Assembly: GCA_020746105.1 (NCBI GenBank)
Contig: CM036618.1
Coordinates: forward strand, 7,448,501 to 7,512,500
Length of the DNA stretch: 64,000 nt
Direction of reading: 5' to 3'
Origin: Trogon surrucura
Lineage: Eukaryota > Chordata > Aves > Trogoniformes > Trogonidae
Both the position numbers and the translations under genes were made by a program. This document shows, one piece after another, positions 32,128-45,700 of this stretch. The notes beneath the pieces are model-generated. The model was not told the origin of the DNA and did no database searches. It saw only the letters and a list, made by a program, of their open reading frames with translations. Positions within the stretch are counted from its first letter, which is position 1, and each line of letters opens with the position of its first letter.

Positions 32128-33284
32128 TTTTTCCACAGTGCTATCAGGTCTACTCACATTTTATAGACTAACAAGAAAGATGTGAAACATCCCCATTGCA
32201 AACCTTTCAAAATGCTTACTTTAGTAACTGCATTTGTAGCTACTTTTTCTACTAGATGTGCTAAATTATAATATCTTTACTATAGTATCTTTAGTATAGT
32301 ATCTTTACCATCTTCCTGTTTTCTAATATTCACTAGTGAATTATAACAACTGTTGAAATGTCTCTGCCAATCAAGGCATACTCTGTTTGTGAGTAATTCT
32401 ATGTTTCTCCAAATAAGAAGCTCAGCATTTAAATTAGACTAAATAGTTTGATAAGGAGGGAGGGTCCAAGGAGCATTATGCTAAAATGTATTAGACATAT
32501 TGATGAAAAGTTAAGAATGGTGTACTCATAAGTATTTTCACTAGCTAGGAAGTCACTGGAAATATTGACACCCCGGATGAAGTGTTAAAAATTATGTCCT
32601 GGCCACTTTTTCCCTCTCCAATTTTATTCCCTATCCCATCCTGGCCTGTACCCCAAGTCCCATTTCACTGCAGGAGAGTAAACAACAGGCCGTTATTCTT
32701 GGCTCCAAATGACTGGCTGATGGTTTACACCAAAACAGGACTAATTTACAGATAAAACAGTAAGAAAACAACAAATAGAAGCTTCAAAAAAAAGGTGAGA
32801 GGATTTGTATGATGAAATGGATGAGAAGGTAGCAGGGAGAAAAGTAAAAAAGAAAAAAAATCTGAGCCAGAACATCTGAAGATCCTCAATGAGTTTAGAG
32901 ACCCAATCTAATAAGGACATAAAATTTTATTCTAATATAGAGTCTGTCAACCTTTACTAGTCCAGTGTATTTCAGGATTCAGACACACACACAAATCAGA
33001 TGCAAATGTACAATGAGTGCATCTCCACCAGCTGCAAGTTGCAAACAAAAAACAGGAACTGAAATTAAGGGCACTGTCGCTTTCAGAAACTTACACATAT
33101 TACTTAGGTATATTTTGACTACATTAAGAAAATGTTGTCTAAAGGAAACTAAAAACAACATCCCTTCAAAGGTTGTTTTCTGTACCGCGTGCACTGAAGG
33201 GCTGGTCCAAAAAGGGCCACTTTTGAAGTGTATCTGTCATTTATACTGAAAACCACCATCATTTAAAGTCACCTCCATAACTTC
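32128..33284. other. no gene recognised
   Basis: AT-rich, with tandem TATAGTATCTTTA phrases near 32279-32308. No coding signature. Confidence 0.5.
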
Positions 33285-33641
33285 TGAGGGAAGACCTTAT
33301 TGCTCTCTACAACTACCTGAAAGGAGGTTGTAGCGAGGCAGGGGTTGGTCTGTTCTCCCTAGTGGCAAGTGACAGGACAAGGGGAAATGGCCTTAAGTTG
33401 TGCCAGGGAAGATTCAGGTTGGATATTAGGAAGAATTTCTTTGCTGAGAGGGTTGTCAGCCATTGGAACAGGCTGCCCTGGGAGGGGTTTGAGTCACCAT
33501 CCCTGGAGGTGTTTAAGAGACGGGTGGATGTTGCATTGAAGGACATGGTTTAGTGGTGTCGATAGGGCTGGGACAAAGGCTGGACTCAATGATCTTGAAG
33601 GTCTCATCCAACCGGAACTGTTTTCTATGATTCTATGATTC
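33285..33641 (+). repeat. CR1 LINE 3' fragment
   Basis: Plus-strand CR1. The ORF2 C-terminus is visible ([19 protein letters not shown], then [20 protein letters not shown], ending 33553). The 3' end has CTCAATGATCTTGAAGGTC, a CATCCAACC block and TTCTATGATTCTATGATTCT. Confidence 0.93.
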
Positions 33642-36600
33642 TTCAGAAAATTCACAGAAAGATCTCTAAGATGATACTTGATTGTTTTCAAATAATCCAA
33701 TGCAATTTTACAAAGATGATACATTTTGATAATATATTGAGTGAATACCTTAATTTTAGTAGGTTATTCATAAAAAGAAAAGCCAAAGATAAGCTGTTGC
33801 TGCTGAGTGGTGTTGCTTTCATCTCAGAAAGGGCTTCTGCTCTTCCATCCTTTATATGACCAAAGTAAGGACTTCGTGGTACAAAGTGCCTACACTTAGA
33901 GCTGGCCCTTCGAAAACAACGTTCATGTAAAATAGTTCAAAGAGATTTTTTCACTCTCAAGAGTAATTTTACCAACTTTTTCATTTCAAAATGGAGTTAC
34001 AACTCATAAAATAAAAACCAGTGATTGTATGGGTGTAAATCAGCATGAAGAACTGAACACAATAAAGTGCCTGGCTTCTTTAGGAATGAGGACAATAAAT
34101 AATAATAATTTAAAAAGCCCGAATGGTTCTATTTTCAAACTACTCTGCTGTTTCTAAAACTGTATCTTCGACAGACTCCTTAATCACACTGCTAGAGATA
34201 AGGTTCAGGATGGATGAAGCACCAGCAACACTGATAGAATTACATTTTCTTTTATCACGGCAATCTTTGTTACAGGCCTACGACTTTCAGAGTCAAGCTG
34301 TGCACCAGCCTCTTAAAACTCTCCTGTCCTGCACTTTAAATTAACTCTAAGGTCGAAGTCAAATTTCAGCCATAAACTAGGTCATCTTAGTGCATTATTG
34401 TCTTTGCAAGCCTCTTCTGCTTGAAGGCTTGAAAGTAGAAAGTGGGCTTGAAAGGCTCCATAATGAAAGAAGTACTTCAGCCTTTGGTATCTCTGACTTT
34501 AAATATAACTTCACCACTAACAGCAGTCTCAACTTAGAGCATGATTATACAAGTGTTAGTTTTAGTTTATTTGCTTACTCCTAGTCATCTATGTATTAAA
34601 GATCTTAACAATAAACCAGCTTAATCCACAAGAGATACAGCCAGACATATATTTAAATTATGTGTAAAATATCATGTGTAAATGAAATCGAGTCACGCCA
34701 TAGATCTCCTTCAGTTCTATGTTCCACAGCAGTATTTGCCATACAAAACCAACAGAAATTTTAAATTATAAATATTGTCTCATTAGATTCTTGAGTATAA
34801 CTGTGAAAAATCTGTTTAGTAAAACTATGGCCATATTTGCACCAGTTCCCAAGTATAAACTGCTATTCTAAAAGGGTTTGTCAAAAAAAAGAAAAAGAAA
34901 ACTATTGCAGGAACCTTGCTCCCGCAGGTGCAACTTTAAAGGCAATTGGTTGTAAATTATGAAAAGCCTCATATTAAAAATTGCATAAAATTTACATTGG
35001 AACAACTGAAATCTCATAGAAAAATACTCTAGCTTCAATCCTGAAAAAAATTACCAAAGACAAAACACTATCAAGTGCTTCCTTTGAAAGGTTTTACTTT
35101 CTTCTAGAACCATAGACACACAGCTTGTATTTTGCAGAGAAACAGAACTTAACTACCTGCAATAACTTGAAATCAAGTCTTGTGGGCAGAGACTCAGAAA
35201 CAGAGAACATCTTCAGGTCATCACAGCATATTTTTAAATACAGATCAAGGATAAAATTTACAGGAATAGAACATGAATAGATTGATACTAACACACGGAA
35301 TTTCTTCTTCCCATTTCCATTACCAGACAGCTCTCTCAACAACGTAATTTTTTTCTCCAACTTTCATTCTCTCTGTCACAAAATTAGTAATCTAGACTCA
35401 ATATTTTTATTGTCTGAGGCTGTTAATAAGATATGTCCAAGCTGAAAAAAAAGGTCTCAATAAAAAAAAGAGGCTTATTTGATTGCGACACCTTCTTGTC
35501 CAACCTTGACTAGAAGTACATTAAAATAAATGAAGACATGTAGCTAGATTTCTTTCTGTGAAACTTCAGTTGGCCTGCACAGAAGAATAATCTTCTCTGC
35601 TGCTAATCAGAAAATTCACAGACCATTTGCTGCATTTCATTGACCAATCTGATCTTATGCTCCAGCCTCATGTACCCACCAGGAAAAACCTGTATTGCAG
35701 TGAATATGTTGGCCAACAGAAAAAAGAAGTAATTTTTGACAGAAAGGAAAGGGAGTTTGACTGAATGGTTAAGAATTTAAAGATTAGACCCGAATTATTA
35801 TTATTCAGCTGAAGCCCAACAGTCCTGTAAACTGTTGCATACCCCATATTAGCATCATGAAGGGATATGGGTTCTACCAGAAAGGAGGAACAGTTCCTGG
35901 AGAGACAGAGAGGGAGAGAAAGTGTGTGTCCACGTGTGCCTGTGCCAGTGTGTGTGTCTGTGCACGTGTGTAAGTACCTGTAGATGTCAGACCAAGTATT
36001 AGCATGACAGAATAGCCCTGTTCCCCCACGAATACAACTGCTAATGCTATCGGCTAGCCATGACACAGAAAACCAGCCACATCACTGAGCATTCTACTCT
36101 ACTTTGAGAATGGACTGCATGTAGCTGGAGACGTTGGCTTTGTGATCCCGATCCTCACTGAGTAGCCATAGTTAGAAAACAAAGCTCAGCTACTCTCAGG
36201 AGCCACCCCAGAGCAAGGGTGAAAGAGATCGAGAACACAGTAGGGGCATGGGGAGCCCAAGATTTTCCTGCTCCTTCTGCATCATTTCTGCATCATGTCT
36301 TAGGAGGTTCTGAGTGTCAGCCAAGTCTGACTGGCAGGATGAGGAAACAGTCAATCCTCTGTGGTGAATTTGAGGATGGACTGCATGGTGGCAACGGATG
36401 GAGACTCTTCGTCTGTGATTAATAGCACTCAAGGCTTGGAAAGTGCTAACATTTGAATGTTCTGAGTCAACTTCGATTCCAAAAAGCACAGGGATTTATA
36501 TCCATGAAATGATGCAAATATGGCACTTAAGGAGTTAGCACAGACACCTCTAAGATTTTTCATGCCAGAGGTGCCAAGCAGGTGGGAAATGATTGCTGGT

Positions 36601-38773
36601 TATCAGTGAATCCTGCAGAGAGGAGGAATCCCTTTCTTGGCTCAGCCCATGTGGAGGTGCTACAGACTTGGGAACAGACCAGCTCAGCCAGAGCAGAGAC
36701 AGACGATATGCAGAGCCAGCACCACAAGTTATTACTAGCTATTTTTAAAGAGGATTTTTTTCGGCATGTGTGAAACATTGCAATACTTAAACTTTATCTT
36801 TACCCTTACTTATTTTGTAATAATGCATCCAGAAAGAAAAGGAAGTATCAACTGGTGTTCTTAAGCTCAAACAATATACTCCTTGTAAAACTTCACAAGC
36901 AATTCATATCTGATTAAAGTTGGGCAAAACAGCTTTTTCCCTAACTTCAGACCTGCCTTTCTATTATGCTTCTCATACAGGAAAATGTTTGTTGTGAACA
37001 ATAAAAGGAAAGTCCCACTTGGTTGTGAATAGCTGTAACATCAAACCTCAACCTTTAATATAATGGGTTCTAATTTTCTCCCCAGACTAAAGGGCAGCCT
37101 AAGTGAAACACTCCCAAGAAGCGATGGGGAAAAAAAATCTCCTAGAAACAATAAAAAAAAAATTCCCAAACAACCAAACCCTTGGCCTCTGTCTTGTGCC
37201 AAAGCTCTCTGCTTTGCCTTCTACCCAACTGCCTGCCAAGAAATGAAGATATTATCCAAAAGCAAGACACAGGATCCTTTCCCCTGGGCCAGAGCTTTCA
37301 CAGGAAAAGAAGAGACCAACCAGATGGGGGAAAAAAAGAAACAGAATTCCTTTTGTAAAAAGCAAGGGGGAAAAGATATGTAACATAGATAAGAATATGT
37401 GAAAGAGATGGATGATGGTTGAATGAAAGGGAAGATATAGCCATTTTCACCAACATGTAAAGATTAATTAAATCATGTTCTGAACAGGGGCATTGACAGC
37501 AACTCCTCAAGTCACTGTATTGCTTTGTCTCGGTTTATTGTCTGCAAGACAGGAAGAAAGAAATCTACCTGCGTTGCTGAACTGTGAGAAATCAGTTAAT
37601 GATTGAAGAGGATATTAAAGATGGGAAGTGTACAGCATTAAAATTGATTGTGGGCAAACACCAGGTGGCTCAAACTTTGCCCTTGGCTCATATAGGCAGC
37701 CAACCATTTGGGCTTTTTACACTTTTGCTCATTAATAAAAATTAAACAGACTCAATTTGTGTTTTGAAACATGCTTAGAGAAATGTTACAAAAATCACTG
37801 ACAAAGCTCTCAATTCTGTTAAAAAAAACCCAAACATTTTAAAGAGTAGAAATGAAAAATAACAGAGACAAACAGTATTAAAGAAACTCTTCAGAACTGT
37901 CAAAATACTGTTTCCTGGTTGGGTTTGCGTTTATCCAATCTTATCCAGGGCAGCTGTTTAATCATACTGTTAATTTTCAGGTATTCAAACAGTCTAAAAA
38001 TATGCTTTAAGTGGTCAAAATGTTCCTCTCGTGCACATTTATTAATAATCCTAGAGCAAAGTGCTACTCTCACCATCGGCAATTAACCTTGAGCCATATT
38101 TTCTTTCAAGAACTAAGTTGCCACTACATCACAGTAGATGCAATATTCCTTATCCTTTTACTGCACTTACCTGGCATCTCCCTGATGACTTTGGACACAC
38201 TGAAAATAGTCAGGGATTTTACTGTGTGAGAGAGAAATGCTCATGTCTTATTTTACTGAGGCTCAGGAAAACAACTTCACCTTCTGGATGTAAGGAGGAA
38301 CTTCATCAGGAGCTCAAGGGGAACAGGGCTAGTTGTCCTCTTGGAAAAGAACATAAAAGTGATATAATAGCAAAAAATCTGTGGTATTTTGCTTACTAGT
38401 ATCTAACAGACAAAAGCAAAGCTACTGCACTATAGGACAGAAGTCCTGTATCAAATGGATTTCAGCATAATATAAATACTGGTGGAATCCCTACGACTAG
38501 TATAATTGTAGGGATAAAAATGAAGAGCAGAATAAAATACAAGATGGAAGTGGAATGAAGACTAACATCAGGACATTCTCCAAAGATATGGAATATGAAA
38601 GAGTTAGTTCAACACGTGATGGAAAGAAGAAATAATTACAGGTGGCAGATTTGATGCCCTTCTTTCTTCAGTAGTCACTTAAGCAAAATGAAGTTTATTT
38701 AAGATACTTAAGTAGCCGGTGTAAGCAGGATGAGATGTTAATGGTCATCCGTGAGAAAGTGATGAGCACAGAC
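33642..38773. other. gene-poor AT-rich stretch; TG-rich microsatellite
   Basis: About 5 kb without a supported gene. An imperfect TG/CA-type microsatellite lies near 35920-35970. Frames up to 132 codons have no recognised domain. Short A-runs occur near 34886, 35462 and 37150. Confidence 0.45.
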
Positions 38774-38895
38774 GAGGTTCCAGGGCACTGGAGAAGAGCA
38801 AACATGGTCAATATATTTGAAAAAGAAGGAAGGGAGGTACATAGGAACTGTCACTAATCAGTCTGACTGCATTTTCCAAAAGAAAATATCAAAAC
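38774..38895 (+). repeat. old CR1 reverse-transcriptase fragment
   Basis: In frame from 38774 the codons read EVPGHWRRANMVNIFEKEGR, the conserved start of the CR1/LINE reverse transcriptase domain (VP-x-x-WR-x-AN), followed by decayed codons with stops around 38855-38865. The copy lacks a 3' tail, so it is an internal piece of an older, fuller CR1. Confidence 0.6.
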
Positions 38896-41800
38896 AGTGT
38901 TTGTAAAATGCAGAAAACTTCTAATTAGTAACAGTCAAGGCAGATCTGTGAAGAACTAATTTGTTCAATTGGTCTGTGTACGGCATGTAAGATGTTGATA
39001 TAATCTTTCCAGTCTCAATAGCATTGCTAAGGCTGTAGATAGAACAAGTGTTCCTGGCTTGGGAAAAACTCTTCAGAAAAGATGTAGACAACTCATCAAT
39101 TTGTAGAAATCTATAGAGAATTCTAGAAAAGAGAACAGATAGATCAGATTGTGACAACCTTTATATACACACAAGAAGATTTCTGTAAAGAGGAAAAGAA
39201 CTGTTCTTCCTATCTAGTGTGAAGGGACATAAAATAATCATCTTAAATTACAGAAATTACACTTGCACTAGCGTTTTGGGAGTCCCAAGTGACTGAACTG
39301 TTCCATCCCATGTTCAGTGTAATAAATTCTGTCCTCTTCTGTGCTGCAAAATAGTCAAAGACCTGCTCTACAATAACTGTTTTGTTTACACTAAATGCTC
39401 TCCTTTGTTGGAAGTCGATCTGGCAAAAAACATTGTGTTATACCTCAAGCAGTGAGTCACTGAACTTCCTCTTTAGGAGGATAAGCGAGACACGGTTCAC
39501 AATAAACTACAAATAATCCCTGTGGATCATGAGTTCTGATTGCTGGAAATCTTTGCAGGCAATCATTTTAAAACTTCCTCCCCCTGTACAGAGGCTCCTT
39601 CTGAATAATAAAGAGCAGCACAGAACAGAGGTAACCACGCTGTATTGTTCCTGGTAGAAGAATATCTTCCTACCAGTGCTCCACCATCTGTGTAAAAGCT
39701 TTTTTCTTTGAACCTCTACACAAGAGGGTAGAAGATTGCAGAAACAGGGGTAAGGTAGTAGCAACTGACACTTCAGGAGCAGAATTCACAATACCCAAAT
39801 TCTCTGTGTTCTAAATGTGGAAGTTTCCACATCAATATTGGGATGGTAACCACCAGCAGGATGCTCACAACGGAGGCAGGAGCTGCCTGAAGGTCCCTCT
39901 TTGCTCTTTAGCAGATGTTGGCTTTATAGATTCACATAAAAAGCCAGCAGGCAGTTCCCTAAGGCTCCCCAGTCCCAAATACAGACTCTTTAGTCAGAAA
40001 AAGTGTTTCAGCTGCAGCATGTGTTTATGGGCCCATAAGAGCCTTACCTTAACAGAAGTGAAAGAGGAGTCTTTGCTGAGATGATCTAGTTAATTAGAGT
40101 ATGGCACAGTGGGAAAGAAAAGCATTTCAGGTATAAAAACTGCAAGCGTAGTACGGAGTCTTCCTCCTGGGCAAGAGATCTGGGCATCGGGATTCTTGCA
40201 AAAGGCAGGCTGTGTTTGGGGGAACACAACATTGCAGTGTGTATTACACAGCCAGAGAGAATCAGCCCTGCCAAGGGTTGCCTAATTTCTAAATTCTGAG
40301 TAGCTCTTGGCCAAAAACTAAATCCAGAGAGGTTTAATCCAGACAAGTGTTTACTGTAAAACATGTGAGTAATCCTGCGTTTTGCATGTACCAGGTTCCC
40401 ACTGCAAACACTCAAAGCTCAGCAGCAGGCTGTGTCCTTCAGACGTCCTCTCCAGTGCTAGCGAGCCTCTTCATTCTTTAAACATCATAATTTTAACTGA
40501 TCTTGCTCTGGCATGGAGTTCCTGCCAGTTAAATTTAGATCGTGCCATTACGAACAGAAATGCACCATTCTGATGGGGCATGTGTGCAGCGTAGATACGG
40601 GGCAATTTACTGCTGTGGCCTATTGCCATATCACAATATTATTATCCCTCGGGAGGGAAACAATGAAGATTTATGACTTGCTCGAGTTCTTTGTTTTAGT
40701 TATATCTTCCTCCCAAGTTATTTTTAGTGCAAAATTGTTCCAAAGTATGTTGATAACAGGAGAAGCTGAGCTAAAACTGCGATCAGAAATGCTGTATGAG
40801 GGATGTTTCTGTAAACAACAAGAGACAGTGCTATGTTGTGTTGCATAATCCTAAAGAAATCTCTAGAAAGCAACGTGTTACCTCGATTATCTTCACAGTC
40901 CCCAATCCAACCGGCCCTGGCTTGAAGCAGACAGGCTGCTCCACTGGCTGTCGATTTTAGTAGCTACAGTATCAGATGATTTGAAGTGAAACAGCCACTT
41001 TCAAGAAAAAACACGTCTCTGTGTAAGGACACGAGTTAGCTGACAAAGTCCCTCCTCTTCCACTGCTTTTGAAGAACACACAATATTCAAATCCATAATC
41101 GCTCGCAGGCTTGTGTTCGCTGTTCAAGATATTTTGCATCTCCCTAGGCCATTTGCTCTTAGAGACAGAGCCACGGTTTCTCAGAAATTAATTAACAAAT
41201 TCATGAGCTCTTTTGGGTGGCTTGGGAAACAGTAGCATGGATGAATGCTCCCCTGATACGGTTTTAATGTTGAGCTGCCAGAGGTACAGGTACCTGACAG
41301 TTCTTGAAGCCTAATTATGGAGCACAACCTTCTGTTGCTGTCTGCCTGCTCCGAAGAGACAGCTGTGTTTCCTTCCCTTTAATGAAAGTGTGCTGTAATA
41401 ATAGCTTGCAAATATTTTATCTCTGGAAGCAATTACTATTTTGTTTTAAAAGCTGAGCTAACGCTGGAGACATGTTTATTCTCCAAGTAGACACCCTGTA
41501 TTCGAGCTATCAAATTTCTCGTTACTATTTTTAAACCAGTGCTGTGCAGTCGTGAATGCAAGTCGCTTCATCTGCTACAGAAAACACCCTGATTTGTTAA
41601 TGAATGAACAAAAGGGGAGTTAAAGAGAGAGGTTTCAAAAGCAAAAATTTGTGCTGGGAAATCACCTGGATTCCGAATTAAATTAGAAGCCTGTGATGTT
41701 GCCAGAAAGTCTCAAAGCCACAGTGAGCTGTGTAACGCTCACAGCCCCTCTGCCTCCCTCCCACCAAGTACCCTCCGCTCTTGGTCCCCATCCCTCTGCG

Positions 41801-42592
41801 CTCCTGCTCACTCTGCAGCCAGGACCTTTCTGTCTCCTGTGGGACAACCACGGCAGCAGCCGGGACAGGGACACGCTGGCCTCCACTGGCACTTTCTAAT
41901 CCTTATAAATCTTAATCAAAAACCAGCTGTGCAGACCAGGGCCGATGTCATTTAGTCTGCTTTTGTGAGTGGCCTCAGCAGGATTTTGTCCTTGGTTAAT
42001 CATTGCCCCAGGCTCTTATGGCAGTGATTGCTTGTTTGGTGGAGGCCCCCACTGCAAGTGGCTGTTAGCAGAGTCTGGCTCAGAGACAGGTCCAAGGGAA
42101 GTTGTTCTTTCTCAATATGAGAGAGCTGGGGAACATGCAAGCTGGACAAGGTGAAATATTTTCTGTTTATTTTTTTTTCCAGGCTGCAGTTATTTTTCCT
42201 TCCTTTCCTAGGGGAAGCACGGTGTCAAATCCCTTCCCTAGCAGTTACAGAACGCAGGTAGCGTGTCACACATCTTGTATTGGTGGCTCTCCGCTCGAGA
42301 AGTAATACTGCACCTTTGAGAAGACGCAGTCAGCCCTCTGTCCACAATGGGTGATATTATTTGGATTTTGTGAACTGATATCACATTCCCCCTCAAAAAT
42401 ACTGGGTTACAAATGTACACTGTGACACCGTTAAACCTCTGCACCAGTCTGATTTGTGCCTGTGTGGAGTTTCTCTCTCTCTTTGAGTAAACTTCTGCAA
42501 ACAACTTGGTGTCCTGAGGGAGATACAGGACCAGAGGAGGCTGCAGGCCACCAGCGTATGGAAAGTGTTAGAGCCACCTCCTCTCTGCCGTT
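38896..42592. other. no gene recognised
   Basis: Unique-looking DNA. Short frames on both strands overlap each other. Some parts (about 41,100-41,500) are rich in TAATTA-type words, as in non-coding conserved elements, but conservation cannot be judged from one sequence. Confidence 0.4.
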
Positions 42593-42712
42593 GCACATTC
42601 AAGGTCAGGTTGGAGGTGGCTTTCAGCAACTCTAGTTGAAGATGTCCCTGCTCATTTGGACTAGATGACCTTTAAAGGTCCCTTCCAACCCAAACCATTC
42701 TACGGTTCTATG
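42593..42712 (+). repeat. CR1 LINE 3' tail fragment
   Basis: Plus-strand CR1 end: AAGGTCAGGTTGGAGGTGG, TTTGGACTAGATGACCTTTA, GGTCCCTTCCAACCCAAACC and TTCTACGGTTCTATG. Confidence 0.88.
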
Positions 42713-45700
42713 TCAGTCTGGCACAGCCCTCTCCACCCTCCCTCCTTCTTCCTCCAGTGAGGGAGCTTAGGACCCTATTGCACAATAAAAGTACAAAACA
42801 GCTTCACTGCTACAAAAACCCACGTAAAAACATAAAGCCAGTTTTTGCACCATCAAAGTCAATAAGAGCTCTTCCCGTTAAATTCAAAAGCAGCAGGATC
42901 AAGTCTGCACGAATAAAGTGGGAGTTCCAACATCAAAGGCAGCCAAAGAAAAGGCACAGCATGAGCTCATGGGATTGTTTACTACATAATGTGCTCTCTA
43001 CTTTTTTAATACCTTTTGCCTGGATCTCATTTTCCTTTGAACTCCATGCACATTTAGGCCCAAATCCATTGCCACTAAAATAAGTGGATGTTTTCTTACT
43101 CACTACAATGTAGATTAGATCTTTAATCTCATGTTTTCCTTTTGAGCACCATAATAGACTATTTTATGCTCAGCTGGATATAAAATTAACCCAGGCAAAT
43201 TAGCTTCATTTCTGAATGTTGTGTATACTAAACTATATAATTTTACTGAGAATATGCCAGGATCTTCTCATCCATAAAGGTGAACATAGCTGAGATCTAA
43301 ACACAACCTGCAGAACCATTTCACTGTGAAAATATTGGCCCAGTTGGGAACTTGGAGCATTTTGATAGATGCTAAAGAGAGGCTGCACTCACACGTACTT
43401 CTACCCTGGGACAAATCAACAGCACAGGCTATGCTGGTGAATTTGATTAATCATCTTCAGAAGAAAAATCTGTTTAAGAAAACATTTTAAAGACCTGAAA
43501 AATCTTGTAAAATAAAAGCCTCAAAAGTAACGGGACGCTTATGAATAGGTTCTTGTGATACTGGAAGGGAAACAGATGCATTATGTAATTTACAGGAAGT
43601 ACTTTTGGCAGGTTTGTGACTACAGCTTCTTTAAATATCTGCTGTAGAAAAAAACACAGGACAAAAGAAGCTTTGTCAGAAAAACAATACATTGTCATAG
43701 GGAAATAATGTTATTAGACTTTGCAAGAAGAACTACACTCCAAGACTGTTGGTTTATATTATGAAGGAGGAACCGACAGCCTTCAGATCCTACTGGGCTA
43801 AACTGCTTGTCTAAAATCTGCCTGTGGCTGGATCCGTCTTGCTTAATTAAGTCATTCTGGTTCTCTACCTGGGCTGAATTAGCACGGTGTTCTTGTACTT
43901 CTTAAAGTAAGTTCTTGGCAGAATCGTGGCCCTGTTTCCCAAAATCTGGACTCAAAGTTTTTTGGGAACAGGTGTTGCTTTTACAGTGCTCAGCACAGCT
44001 GCAGCCCTTTGCCAACGTCCAAGTAAATCATAAAAATACTATTGGTTTTTCTGCAATGCCTCTGGATGTCCCTGGTTAGCAGCCATAAGGGCTGGCTTTG
44101 ATTATCTCTGAAGGTCTGTTATGAAGATTGGTTTGAGCCGCAGCCCAGACACCTGGGAAAATTTCCTTTCCCGTCACAATAATGAATCAGTGTTTAAAAT
44201 GACAGTTGCTTGTTAAAGGCGGAGAAGAAAAGATAAACAGAATAGCATGTAATGACCGGGTGCACTTTTCCCAACGTCAAACAATAAGCAAAGTAAAACA
44301 ATTTGAAGTGTTCCTCTACAACTTCATGGCAAGCAAACTGCAGGCGGGTTTGTGTCTCCAGTAATAACATCCCTCTGGCAGCCTGTGAGCCCCACCTCTG
44401 CTCTGAGGATAAAAAAGTTGATGCCTCAAAATCTGAACTGCCCTTCAGCCAGCTCAAGCTCTTTCTCTCTTCTGGCTCCACTATCAAGCTGCCCTTTTTC
44501 AACCATCACTCCTTTCCAGTGATTTCTACCCCAAGACCAAATTTCCCCAGAGGATCCTCTTAACTATGCTTCCTTCTCTCTCCTTTTTTTTCTTTTGTTT
44601 TTATAATTAGGTACTTTCGTGCCCTAAGGCTCCAAGCCATGTCAAACATCAGACAGATCAGTCACTCCAGGCCTGTTTTAGCTTAGTTGATTGGCTCAGG
44701 TTTTTCTTGTGTTATAGTAACTGAGTAATTTCCTCTGCTTTCACATGCTTGTTGATTGTTGTGTTGGGTTTTTTTTTTTACCAGAACTGCTCCAAATGTG
44801 AAAAACTTGAATGAAAATCCAACATCTTTCAGATGCTGGCCTCTACCATGCCTGTTAATCCATTTCCCTAGGTCCCTTTCCTGTTACCAGGCTCCAGCAG
44901 TTTGCACCCTCCTTCCTTTTAGAGCTTTCTGCATGGGGTTCTCCTTCTCCTTTAGACCTCAAACGTCAGGCTGATGGGTCAGAGGCTTAGGTCAGATCTA
45001 TCTGATACAATGATCACGCATGAGGTAAGTTTCCTCTTGAATGCTTGTGCTCATTTCCTGGAAAAGGCATTTGTTTGCCTGGCCTCTGTTTGCTGTATTG
45101 GCTACAAATCCTTATCAGCCTTCTCCTCTCTCTGACCTCAGACTTCTGTCTTTTCATCTTCTCTCAGGTTTACAGCTGTGCCAGGTGTTCCTTTCCCTTC
45201 CCAGGGCAAGGATTTTCTTCTACTCTGGCATTGCCCCTCCACTGCTTTGGTCAGACTGTGGTCCAATCAAATTGGCTACGGAAGTTACTATATGAAAACC
45301 AGGTGATTTATAAAATAGCCAATTAGGCAGTCAAAAAATAGAGGCGACTAAAATACATTTGTGACTGTTACATCCTCTTTGGGGAAATAACTTCTGTGGG
45401 TTTTTAACGCTACAGGTATACAGCCAGTGCTCAGAAGTGTACCATCTTAAAGCCTATTACCTAAAGAATACCTATAACCTAAAGAAGATTATCAGCATCC
45501 CCTACCAACAGGCTAGATATGCAGAACAAACCTGTGGATTACATACTATCTATTTTGAAAATGGTTTTACAGATTTAAAGAAAATGGGTGCACCATTAAA
45601 ACAAAAATAAACAGTGTATGTGGAGGTGAGGAGGAGAGAAAGTGTTATGGGCCAAGGGAGAATAAGCCATGTTTTAAAAAACCAAATACATACGAAAAGA

